Made by a program: the position numbers and the translations under genes
Assembly: GCA_035480535.1 (NCBI GenBank)
Contig: DATIHQ010000002.1
Coordinates: 1-5,667 of the forward strand
Direction: 5' to 3'
DNA: 5,667 nt
Origin: DATIHQ01 sp035480535
Lineage (GTDB): Bacteria > Chlamydiota > Chlamydiia > Chlamydiales > SM23-39
Shown here: positions 1-5,490 of the stretch, piece by piece
Numbering within the stretch: position 1 is the stretch's first letter
Layout: each line of letters opens with the position of its first letter
The notes under the pieces: model-generated
What the model was told of the DNA's origin: nothing
Databases searched by the model: none
Seen by the model: the letters and a program-made list of their open reading frames with translations, nothing else

Positions 1-533
1 ACGTGGGTTTTGTCGGCATGCCCAACGCAGGCAAATCGACGCTCATCTCTGAACTCGCCCACATCGAAGTGAAGATTGCCCCCTACCCTTTCACGACGCT
101 GCGTCCCAATTTGGGGATCATGGAGTTCGACGACTTTTCCCGTATTCTGATCGCCGATATTCCCGGCATCATCGAAAACGCCCATGAGAACAAAGGCCTC
201 GGCATCTCCTTTCTCAGACACATCGAAAGGACCTCCACGCTCGTCTATCTCATCGAGATGGCGCCCCACCAAGAGCGCGACCCCTTTGAGGAGTTTTTGA
301 TGCTCCGCCGCGAGCTTGAGGCCTATAATCCAGCCATGCTTGAGAAACCCTTCCTCGTCGCCCTCAATAAGATCGACCAAGAGGGCGCTTCTGAACTCGC
401 CGCCGCTTTCCGCGCCCGCTATCCCTTCGACCCCGCCACGCTTTTTGAGATCTCCGCTCTTGAAGGAACCCATATCGCCCGCTTCAAAGAGGCGATGCGA
501 GCCTTAGCGCAACGAGAGGCCTTGCACTTCTAA
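1..533 (+). CDS. obgE: Obg-family GTPase ObgE/CgtA, C-terminal part (5' end outside window)
   Basis: This is the GTPase domain of the essential ribosome-associated GTPase Obg, which acts in late 50S subunit assembly and stress control in the cytoplasm. All five G motifs are visible in order: the P-loop GMPNAGKST directly at the window edge, the Obg-specific switch I YPFTTLRPNLG, the G3 motif DIPGII followed by the typical KGLGISFLRHIERT stretch, NKID (G4) and SALEGT (G5). The reading frame enters from the left; bases 1-2 fit the end of an Asp codon, as in the usual DVG preceding the P-loop, so the GTG at position 3 is an internal Val and not a start. The roughly 155-residue glycine-rich Obg fold that normally precedes the G domain must lie upstream. 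The protein ends soon after G5, so there is no extended C-terminal OCT domain. Motif identity is very strong. Confidence 0.95.
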   Translation, partial: VGFVGMPNAGKSTLISELAHIEVKIAPYPFTTLRPNLGIMEFDDFSRILIADIPGIIENAHENKGLGISFLRHIERTSTLVYLIEMAPHQERDPFEEFLMLRRELEAYNPAMLEKPFLVALNKIDQEGASELAAAFRARYPFDPATLFEISALEGTHIARFKEAMRALAQREALHF

Positions 534-543
534 TCCCACTCCA

Positions 544-569
544 GTATCCTTTTTCCCCAACAAGGATGC
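544..569 (+). promoter_or_regulatory. Possible hairpin hiding the Shine-Dalgarno of the downstream gene
   Basis: GTATCCTT (544-551) can pair with AAGGATGC (562-569) in an 8-bp stem containing one G-U pair, around a 10-base pyrimidine-rich loop. The 3' arm contains AAGGA (562-566), the ribosome binding site for the GTG start at 574 (7-base spacing). A ribosome terminating at the obgE stop (531-533) would cover part of the 5' arm and open the stem, so the arrangement could couple translation of the two genes. There is no T-run after the stem, so it is not a terminator. Function is inferred from base pairing only. Confidence 0.35.
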
Positions 570-573
570 CCCT

Positions 574-975
574 GTGAAAAGTCTCATCCTCTTGCTCCTC
601 TCCGCCCTCTCCCTTCAAGCCCATGTTTTTAACGATGAGGATGCCGCCCCCAAAGACCAATTTTCGGCGCTCTTCGGAACCACTGTTTACGCCCTCTACA
701 AAGCGCTCGATTTTGCCAATGACCACGGCTTTCGCTACATTAAAATCCTCTCCTACGAATTCAATGGATTTGACAACAAAGTAAAAGGGACCGCCACTCG
801 GAGCGATTCCAACCGAGGGCGCCAATTCACCCTGCAAGACCCATTGATGACGATTACATTTATTTGCTACAAAGAGAAGCCCGACGACCGCAATTGCATC
901 GACTTGGAAGAGCACCGCTCCCTCATCGATCAAATCGAAGAAGGGAACGACGACGTCTTCAAATTCCGCCTTTGA
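574..975 (+). CDS. Small secreted protein of unknown function
   Basis: This encodes 133 residues that I do not recognise as a named family. The N-terminus is a clear Sec signal peptide (Lys at position 2, then a Leu-rich core to about residue 13) with a probable signal peptidase I site after SLQA at residue 16. The mature part is about 117 residues, mixed alpha/beta in appearance and acidic near the end, with two cysteines (98 and 108) that could form a disulfide in the periplasm. The segment VYALYKALDFANDHGFRYIK (about 38-57) faintly recalls the repeat-like 'alkyl side then GY/F' pattern of CC0125/CC1285-type envelope proteins, but this is too weak for an assignment. GTG at 574 is chosen because AAGGA lies 7 bases upstream and no in-frame ATG exists upstream; the ATG at 566 hits a stop after three codons. 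It follows obgE by 40 bases and is probably cotranscribed. Its last 46 bases overlap the end of folC on the other strand. Confidence 0.78.
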   Translation: MKSLILLLLSALSLQAHVFNDEDAAPKDQFSALFGTTVYALYKALDFANDHGFRYIKILSYEFNGFDNKVKGTATRSDSNRGRQFTLQDPLMTITFICYKEKPDDRNCIDLEEHRSLIDQIEEGNDDVFKFRL

Positions 976-1967
976 ACCTCTTCCATGATGTAAAAACTTC
1001 CCGCAACAACGCCCGCCTGGATCTCGCTTGGCAAGACCATCTTGAAGCCCGGATATTCTTGGCGCAAGCGCGGAGTAGCGCTGGAAATAAAAGAAATATC
1101 GGTAGCATAGGGCTTGACGATCTCCACACATTTTTTCCAGTCTTTGTCGAGCGAAAAAGCGAGGTAAAAGGGAAATTTGCGGTTAGGGTAGTGATATTGG
1201 AGCGCTTCGACTAGACGACTGAAAGCTGGCGGATTATGCGCCACATCGAAAAGGATATGGCCAATCTGCTGGAAACGACAAGGGGGCCTCACCTCGAGTC
1301 CTTTCTCACTCCAAATGCCCAATTCCCTTAAGGCCCTGCGCGCGATGCATTGGTTTTCCAGTTCGTAAAAAGGTTCTTCCTTCACGTGAATGGCTGTTGG
1401 GAAAAAAGGGACAGCGCTTGCCCCCACGATGAGGGGTACACCCTTTTTAATAATCCCTCCTTTTTCATGCGCAATTTCTGCCAATGTCGTTCCCAAAAGT
1501 GCCGTGTGATCGTGGCCGATCGACGTGATGATGGAGAGGATCGGCTCAATGACATTTGTTGCATCTAGCCTGCCCCCAAGACCTACCTCAATCACCCCGA
1601 AATCGACTTTTTCTCTTGCGAAATAGACAAAAGCCAGCGCAGTCAACACGTCGAAAAAAGAGAGCGTGGGATCAAACACGCATGCTAAGAGCTCTTCAGC
1701 CGTCTTCTCCGGGATCATTTCCCCATTGATGCGAATGCGCTCGTGAAACACGGCTATGTGCGGCGAAGTGTAAAGACCTACTTTATAGCCCAGATTTTGA
1801 AGCACAGCTGCAATTTTCGTGGAGACCGACCCCTTTCCATTAGTCCCCGCGACGTGTATCGATTTAAACTGCCGATGAGGATACCCGAGCTTCGCATCGT
1901 GTCTCTTCATCGCCTCAAACGTTTGAACCCCTCGCCCTGAAAGAGCAAACAACTGTTCAGAAAACAT
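930..1967 (-). CDS. folC: Bifunctional folylpolyglutamate synthase/dihydrofolate synthase, short form
   Basis: FolC attaches glutamate to dihydropteroate (dihydrofolate synthase) and extends the glutamyl tail of folates, using ATP, in the cytoplasm. Seen in order: HVAGTNGKGS with the Mur-ligase-type P-loop (about 38-47), YTSPHIAVFHERIRINGE (66-83), EVGLGGRLDATNV (127-139), GHDHTALLG followed by IAHEKGGIIKKGVPLIVG (151-182), and in the C-terminal domain RPPCRFQ and the DVAHNP motif (241-246). These are the diagnostic nucleotide- and substrate-binding motifs. At 345 residues it is shorter than the usual 400-430; most of the loss lies between residue 182 and the ENQ motif near 204, where relatives carry a much longer stretch. 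The ATG at 1967 is preceded by GGAG about 10 bases upstream. It is divergent from the NlpC-like gene and its 3' end overlaps the small secreted-protein gene tail to tail. Whether both activities are kept cannot be told from sequence. Confidence 0.94.
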   Translation of the reverse strand: MFSEQLFALSGRGVQTFEAMKRHDAKLGYPHRQFKSIHVAGTNGKGSVSTKIAAVLQNLGYKVGLYTSPHIAVFHERIRINGEMIPEKTAEELLACVFDPTLSFFDVLTALAFVYFAREKVDFGVIEVGLGGRLDATNVIEPILSIITSIGHDHTALLGTTLAEIAHEKGGIIKKGVPLIVGASAVPFFPTAIHVKEEPFYELENQCIARRALRELGIWSEKGLEVRPPCRFQQIGHILFDVAHNPPAFSRLVEALQYHYPNRKFPFYLAFSLDKDWKKCVEIVKPYATDISFISSATPRLRQEYPGFKMVLPSEIQAGVVAGSFYIMEEVQRRNLKTSSFPSSI

Positions 1968-1994
1968 TCAAAAAAATCTCCGTCCTGCTATCAT
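1967..1994 (+). promoter_or_regulatory. Candidate promoter for the NlpC-like gene
   Basis: TTCAAA (1967-1972) and TATCAT (1989-1994) match the sigma-70 -35 and -10 consensus at 4/6 and 5/6 positions with a 16-base spacer. A transcript would begin near 2001, just before the strong Shine-Dalgarno at 2004. If real, translation of the NlpC-like gene must start downstream of about 2010. The prediction rests on consensus matching alone. Confidence 0.35.
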
Positions 1995-1995
1995 A
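1990..1995 (-). promoter_or_regulatory. Candidate -10 element for folC
   Basis: On the minus strand this reads TATGAT, a 5/6 match to the sigma-70 -10 consensus, 22 bases before the folC ATG. This places the transcript start near 1983 and leaves room for the GGAG ribosome binding site. I see no convincing -35 at 16-18 bases. It overlaps the candidate -10 of the divergent NlpC-like gene. Confidence 0.3.
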
Positions 1996-2003
1996 CCTGC
2001 CTC

Positions 2004-2012
2004 GAGGTGATC
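2004..2012 (+). promoter_or_regulatory. Strong Shine-Dalgarno without a nearby ATG
   Basis: GAGGTGATC is complementary over nine bases to the typical bacterial 16S rRNA 3' end. The in-frame codon most like a start downstream is ATT at 2024, 11 bases after the match, which is longer than ideal. A GTG at 2007 lies inside the site but in another frame, where a stop follows after 15 codons. The site decides that translation probably begins around here and not at the ATG at 2186. Confidence 0.5.
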
Positions 2013-2023
2013 GCTTCAGCAAA

Positions 2024-2509
2024 ATTTTTGTCCTCCGTTATTCTTCCAAAGTAGACGACGATCAACTCATTGCGGCCGCGGAATTCCTTCGCGTCAGAAC
2101 GATTTATGAGAAAACCTGCGATCGGGAGCAAGCCCCAGAAAAGACAGATTGCCTGACTGCGATCCACTACATATTTTACCGCGCGATGCGAATAACCATC
2201 CCTCTGACCTTTATAGGCGACATGCCCCGTCAGCTCATATCTTCCAGCGAGTGGGTTCCTCTAAGCCTTCGTCCGGAAGAGGTGCAATGTGGAGATCTCC
2301 TCTTCGTTAAAAACCGCAAAAGGCAGCGACCCCTCTCCCACGTCGCCATGTTTATAGATCAGCATCGGATTTTTCACTGCAACAAGGAGAAACAGGGAGG
2401 TGAAATTGAGACATACGAACGATTTTCCAATCGGTACATTCAGCACCTTAATTTCCGCCAAGCCGTCCGTTACATCGATCCACGCAATCACCGGAAGCAG
2501 ACAGTTTAG
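2024..2509 (+). CDS. NlpC/P60-like cysteine peptidase, non-canonical start or frameshifted 5' end
   Basis: NlpC/P60 enzymes cleave peptide stems of peptidoglycan (or related amide bonds) with a Cys-His-polar triad. The frame shows the expected order: TDCLTAIHYIFYRA with the catalytic Cys (codon at 2150), GDMPRQL, then the CGDLLFVKN strand, LSHVAMFID with the catalytic His, and IFHCNKEKQGGEIETYE containing the likely third residue (His). The frame is open from 1868 but has no ATG, GTG or TTG before the ATG at 2186. That ATG lies after the catalytic Cys, so it cannot start a working enzyme. I set the start at ATT 2024 because of the strong Shine-Dalgarno at 2004 and promoter-like elements before it, giving 161 residues. 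CTG codons at 1985 and 1997 are alternatives, as is a one-base indel near the A4T5 run at 2021-2029 that would join the GTG at 2007 to this frame. No signal peptide is visible. The gene converges on mscS with a 4-base overlap. Confidence 0.65.
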   Translation: MFVLRYSSKVDDDQLIAAAEFLRVRTIYEKTCDREQAPEKTDCLTAIHYIFYRAMRITIPLTFIGDMPRQLISSSEWVPLSLRPEEVQCGDLLFVKNRKRQRPLSHVAMFIDQHRIFHCNKEKQGGEIETYERFSNRYIQHLNFRQAVRYIDPRNHRKQTV

Positions 2510-3021
2510 CGACGGGTGATGCGGGAGTGATTGAGGATCAGTTCCGTTGAAAAGAGCGAATTGGGAATGTAGATGGGCCTCCCTTGCGCATCGCGCAGAG
2601 TGGTAAAATACCAACCGATTTTCTCCACACTTCCTTCGATCTTTTTCCCAGGCAACTCGATGAAGTCAGAGGGAGCAAAGGAACGGGATGCGTAAAGAAC
2701 CGCTCCCCCCACCAGATTGGCTATCACATCTCGCCCCGCCAAAGCGAGCGCCGCTGCGCCAATCCCGCTCACCGTCAGAATCGGAACGACGTCAATTCCA
2801 AAAACCTGGAGCAACAAGAGCAAACCCATGAAGTAAATGACAACCGAGAAGACTTTCTCAGCGACCTCTATAGAAAGAGGGTCTACGTGGAACCCCGCGC
2901 TAACCCGATGAAGGGCACGCGTGAAGACCACTCTCTTGAAAATCAGGGCCGACCAGACGAGGAGTAAAATGCCCCCCGCTTTGAGTCCTATCTGATAATC
3001 GGAAATCCACCCCAATGACAT
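2506..3021 (-). CDS. MscS-type mechanosensitive channel lacking the C-terminal cage domain
   Basis: MscS-family proteins form heptameric inner-membrane channels that open under membrane tension to release solutes after osmotic downshock. The 171 residues contain three hydrophobic segments (about 12-30, 57-73 and 80-108). The third is the pore-lining TM3 with the Gly/Ala-rich pattern GIGAAALALAGRDVIANLVGG. The beta domain follows (about 113-168), with SDFIEL, EGSVEKIGWYFTTLR and YIPNSLFSTELILNHSR, all typical of the family. The protein stops at ITRR, where E. coli MscS (286 residues) continues into the alpha/beta domain that forms the cytoplasmic cage. The DNA beyond the stop codes for the convergent NlpC-like gene, so no hidden remainder exists. 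The ATG at 3021 is supported by AGGAGG 4 bases upstream. Family assignment is strong; channel activity of the short form is unknown. Confidence 0.9.
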   Translation of the reverse strand: MSLGWISDYQIGLKAGGILLLVWSALIFKRVVFTRALHRVSAGFHVDPLSIEVAEKVFSVVIYFMGLLLLLQVFGIDVVPILTVSGIGAAALALAGRDVIANLVGGAVLYASRSFAPSDFIELPGKKIEGSVEKIGWYFTTLRDAQGRPIYIPNSLFSTELILNHSRITRR

Positions 3022-3042
3022 GGTCCCTCCTCTTTACGAAAA

Positions 3043-3048
3043 ATTATA
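3043..3048 (-). promoter_or_regulatory. Candidate -10 element for mscS
   Basis: The minus strand reads TATAAT, a perfect sigma-70 -10 hexamer, 22 bases upstream of the mscS ATG. Transcription would begin near 3036, leaving a short leader with the AGGAGG ribosome binding site (3031-3026). No good -35 is seen at normal spacing. Confidence 0.45.
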
Positions 3049-3120
3049 GAACCGTTCCCGTTTATTTCCTACCAAAACTGCCTCCCCCCGCGATTCAAAT
3101 TCCAAGTTTATGGCCAAATG

Positions 3121-3129
3121 TGGTACAAT
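3121..3129 (+). promoter_or_regulatory. Candidate extended -10 promoter for the YdcF-like gene
   Basis: TGGTACAAT combines the TGn extension with TACAAT, a 5/6 match to the -10 consensus. Extended -10 promoters can work without a good -35, and only a weak one (TTCCAA at 3100) is present. The start would fall near 3136, 17 bases before the ATG, leaving the GGGGG at 3143-3147 as ribosome binding site. It is divergent from the mscS promoter. Confidence 0.45.
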
Positions 3130-3152
3130 CTGATCTTTATCCGGGGGTTTTT

Positions 3153-3980
3153 ATGAAAAAATGGTTTTTCCTACTCGCTATCTGCCTTTGCAGCTTAACC
3201 TTTGCATCTCCTATCCGAGATCACAAGATCGATCCGGCGGCCCTTTCTCAGCTGAGCCTTGCCTTGGGTATTCCGCAAGATGCAGACATCGTCGCTGAAA
3301 CGCAAAAGCGCTGGTTGCGCAAACCCAATCAAGAGCGATGGGAGATTGCCGAACTCTCTCCGGATCAAAGACTGTTTGTACTCAATTGGGCTACAGAGCA
3401 GGGATTATTTGCTCCCTGGAAGCCCGCCCTCCAGGCCTATGACAAAGCCCTAATCCTTGGAGCCACAACGGCTCGGATGCAGACACGCCTCGACTATCTC
3501 AAGCAACTTTGGGACGAGGGGACGCGCTTTCGTGAAATCGTATGGCTGACGGGCGATAGACCTCTCGACAAACGAGTCGATGGGTTCACAGATCGCTGCT
3601 CCAACGAGTCTGAGGCGGCCCACATCCTTTGGGAAGAGACGCCCCTTCCTGAAGAGATGCGCTCCCTCCCCGTTGTTTTTGTCGCAGTGCCCATGAAAAC
3701 AGAAGGCGCTTCTCAAAAGCGCCCCAATACGGAAGATACCATTGTCGCCTGGCTCAAACTCTCTCCCGAACCTTGCAAAGCCCTGTTTGTCTCTGACCAA
3801 CCCTTCTGCGGCTATCAATTCACAGTCATAAAGGCAAGCCTGCCCGATGCATTCCTCTTTGATCTTGTAGGCCGAGGAGCTGATTCGACCAGCCACCCTT
3901 CCGCTGCTGCCATCACTCTCGACTCCATCGCCCGCTGGATCTACCAGGAAAACCTCATTGCCAAATCAAAAATGCAGTAG
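3153..3980 (+). CDS. Secreted YdcF/DUF218-like protein of unknown function
   Basis: This encodes 275 residues starting MKKWFF, with a Sec signal peptide whose core runs to about residue 16 and a cleavage site near TFA/S at 17-19. There is no lipobox, so the product is probably periplasmic or exported. The mature part shows the layout of YdcF/DUF218-type folds: LILGATTARMQTRLDYL (about 100-116, a strand followed by a helix), IVWLTGDRPLD (129-139), NESEAAHILWEE (141-152), KRPNTEDTIVAWL (189-201) and FVSDQPFCGYQ (212-222). These correspond to the ordered GA..R, SG, E..., T.., VS.Q elements of that group. The substrate is not known. The frame is open upstream to 3015, but ATG 3153 is chosen because it gives the signal peptide, has GGGGG 5 bases upstream and sits behind an extended -10. 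It heads a tightly packed three-gene set. Secretion is well supported, the fold only moderately. Confidence 0.82.
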   Translation: MKKWFFLLAICLCSLTFASPIRDHKIDPAALSQLSLALGIPQDADIVAETQKRWLRKPNQERWEIAELSPDQRLFVLNWATEQGLFAPWKPALQAYDKALILGATTARMQTRLDYLKQLWDEGTRFREIVWLTGDRPLDKRVDGFTDRCSNESEAAHILWEETPLPEEMRSLPVVFVAVPMKTEGASQKRPNTEDTIVAWLKLSPEPCKALFVSDQPFCGYQFTVIKASLPDAFLFDLVGRGADSTSHPSAAAITLDSIARWIYQENLIAKSKMQ

Positions 3981-3981
3981 C

Positions 3982-4407
3982 ATGCCTTCTATGAGTTTTC
4001 CAGGACATGTATCGCGAAAGCGCCACTTTCACAATGGATTTCAGGGAAATTGGCAAGGGAAAATAGAGGGGCCCATTTTAAAAAGAGGCGCTTCCCGCCG
4101 CATCCAACAACTCCCCTCTATTGACGCTGAAATAGCCAGAAGGATCAAGCAGAACGGCAAGACTCTCGTACAGGTCGCAGATCGGTGGGTTGGGTTTGCC
4201 ATTAAATGCGAATCGGGGAAACTGGAGATCATCCTTATTGAAGACTCTGATGCCAATTCTCTCAAAGAGAAGATGCGGGGCGCATGTGAGCGCCTCTTCC
4301 CCGAACTCTTTTTAGGTTCTGGCGCGAGAGGATTTTCTAGCAGTAGCGCCAAAAGTCATATTGCGCTACAATTGCCCGCTCATCAAATACAGAATGTAAC
4401 TCTATGA
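3982..4407 (+). CDS. Hypothetical protein, translationally coupled to its neighbours
   Basis: This encodes 141 residues from ATG 3982; a second ATG at 3991 would give 138. I do not recognise the family. The N-terminal third is basic (runs such as SRKRHFH and KRGASRR). The middle, about 58-90, looks like a small beta sheet (KTLVQVADRWVGFAIKC, then KLEIILIE) and is followed by a helix (NSLKEKMRGACERLF) and a Gly/Ser-rich segment (GSGARGFSSSS). There is no signal peptide or membrane segment, so it should be cytoplasmic. No Shine-Dalgarno is visible; the start lies one base after the TAG of the preceding gene, and the stop overlaps the next start as ATGA. Both points suggest translation by termination-reinitiation and a shared mRNA. 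Because recognition fails, existence as a real gene rests on packing and frame length. Confidence 0.68.
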   Translation: MPSMSFPGHVSRKRHFHNGFQGNWQGKIEGPILKRGASRRIQQLPSIDAEIARRIKQNGKTLVQVADRWVGFAIKCESGKLEIILIEDSDANSLKEKMRGACERLFPELFLGSGARGFSSSSAKSHIALQLPAHQIQNVTL

Positions 4408-5357
4408 CTCTCTTTAAGAATTTGTTTTTCTTGTTAATCGCAACCCTACTTCCATTTCAAAACAATCACGCACATGAATTGAGCATTTGCGCCATATTTC
4501 AGGATGAAGCGCCCTATTTGGCAGAATGGATTGAGTACCATAGGTTGGTTGGAGTTGACCATTTCTATTTGTATAATGACAGAAGCTCGGATGAGTATTT
4601 AGCTGTTCTTGCTCCTTATATCAACGATGGAATTGTCGATTTAATCGATTGCCCTGCTGAAAGTGGAGAGACGCATTTTTTCAATCAAAGGAAAGCCTAT
4701 GCGCGGGGTCTAAACAGGGCCAAAGATGAGGACAAATGGCTAGCCATCATTGACATCGATGAGTTCATCGTGCCAAAAAAAACGGACACGATCAAAGAGA
4801 TGTTGAAGAATTATGAAGACTATTATGGTGTTTCAATTCGTTGGCAAAAGTTTGGAACAAGCGGATATTGGGAAATTCCAAAAGACAGACTCACAATCGA
4901 ATGCCTAACGAAGAAAGCTCCTCCCTATCACATAGACAATCTGACAAAAAGCATCGTCCAGCCTAAGTTGCTTCCCTCAAATTTCTTTGATGAACAATAC
5001 GTGAAAGAAAATAGAGTCGATCTAGTTCACTTTTGCAAGTGGATTCAAGTGAATGACTATAAGGTTAGAAGTTGCGGTCCTATGGAATTATCGGGAAAAA
5101 TCCAGAGGTTGATTGATTTAGAGGAAGCACAAATCAATCACTATTGGTGCAGAGATGAAAAGTATTATCGTGAAAAAAAAGTGATTAGGAAAGCCAAGTT
5201 CCAAAATGAGGATTTCGATCTTCCTTGCCCATGGCCCGAAGAAAAGGTCCAAATAGCTTTGACTTTGTTGAACCTTTACGAAGATTATGAAATTCAACGT
5301 TTTGTCCCAGCTCTGAAAGAGCGGATGAATCTCAAAGCCAATAGAGAGAAGCTATAG
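4404..5357 (+). CDS. GT92 (DUF23) family glycosyltransferase with N-terminal signal sequence
   Basis: GT92-type enzymes transfer sugars from nucleotide donors, and the family was first characterised as a beta-1,4-galactosyltransferase in animals. Seen here: ELSICAIFQDEAPYLAEWIE (25-44), the strand VDHFYLYNDRSSD (51-63), the metal-binding DID in WLAIIDIDEFIVP (112-124), the KSIVQPKLL segment (182-190) and the C-terminal NHYWCRDEKYYREKK (245-259), which follows the family's HYw..S.eef..KK pattern. Before the domain lies a hydrophobic N-terminus (residues 3-17) ending in NNHA at 20-23, which reads as a cleavable Sec signal or an anchor. Its position implies export, or membrane anchoring with the domain outside. 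It overlaps the preceding gene by ATGA and has no clear Shine-Dalgarno. Its base composition is much lower in GC (about 32-38% in counted lines) than upstream genes, which suggests transfer. The acceptor is unknown. Confidence 0.88.
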   Translation: MTLFKNLFFLLIATLLPFQNNHAHELSICAIFQDEAPYLAEWIEYHRLVGVDHFYLYNDRSSDEYLAVLAPYINDGIVDLIDCPAESGETHFFNQRKAYARGLNRAKDEDKWLAIIDIDEFIVPKKTDTIKEMLKNYEDYYGVSIRWQKFGTSGYWEIPKDRLTIECLTKKAPPYHIDNLTKSIVQPKLLPSNFFDEQYVKENRVDLVHFCKWIQVNDYKVRSCGPMELSGKIQRLIDLEEAQINHYWCRDEKYYREKKVIRKAKFQNEDFDLPCPWPEEKVQIALTLLNLYEDYEIQRFVPALKERMNLKANREKL

Positions 5358-5460
5358 GCGGAGCGTTCTCGAACCAATTTATTGAGGGAATAAAGCTTCT
5401 CTATGAGTTAGAACCCCTTAAATTATTGACTATAAGTCCGTTGGGAAAACCCCTTGCATT

Positions 5461-5490
5461 TGTAAGAAAAACGTGCCAATATTTCTTACA
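5461..5490 (+). repeat. Perfect 9-bp inverted repeat at the antitoxin start, probable operator
   Basis: TGTAAGAAA (5461-5469) is repeated inverted as TTTCTTACA (5482-5490) with a 12-base spacer, and the last base is the A of the antitoxin ATG. Known AbiEi antitoxins bind inverted repeats upstream of their operon and repress it, so this is a good operator candidate. TTGCAT (5454-5459) and AATATT (5478-5483) could be a weak promoter with 18-base spacing; it would start transcription near the ATG itself, giving a leaderless mRNA. No Shine-Dalgarno precedes the ATG, which agrees with that reading. Symmetry is seen; the binding role is inferred. Confidence 0.6.

Noticed and set aside
484..1131. 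Minus-strand open frame of 215 codons
   Set aside because: It lies antisense to the obgE end and the small secreted-protein gene and overlaps folC in another frame; the translation shows no family motifs.
2004..2012. Match to the 16S rRNA 3' end on the minus strand (GATCACCTC)
   Set aside because: It is simply the complement of a strong Shine-Dalgarno; no other rRNA sequence surrounds it.
2186..2509. Short 107-residue protein starting at ATG 2186
   Set aside because: It is the 3' part of the NlpC-like frame; the catalytic Cys motif lies just upstream in the same open frame, and no ribosome binding site is apparent at this ATG.
2584..2967. Plus-strand frame of 127 codons
   Set aside because: It is antisense to the well-supported mscS gene and has no recognisable domain.
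3015..3152. N-terminal extension of the YdcF-like gene
   Set aside because: The extension covers the divergent promoters and would hide the signal peptide; ATG 3153 has its own ribosome binding site.
4041..4352. Minus-strand frame of 103 codons
   Set aside because: It is antisense to the coupled hypothetical gene, which fits the local operon layout better.
5346..5370. Possible terminator hairpin at the end of the glycosyltransferase gene
   Set aside because: GAGAAGC pairs with GCGTTCTC only with a bulged G and a 10-base loop, and no T-run follows.
5412..5455. Direct repeat AACCCCTT at 5412-5419 and 5448-5455
   Set aside because: Eight bases repeated once in a short gap can arise by chance; no further structure supports a site.
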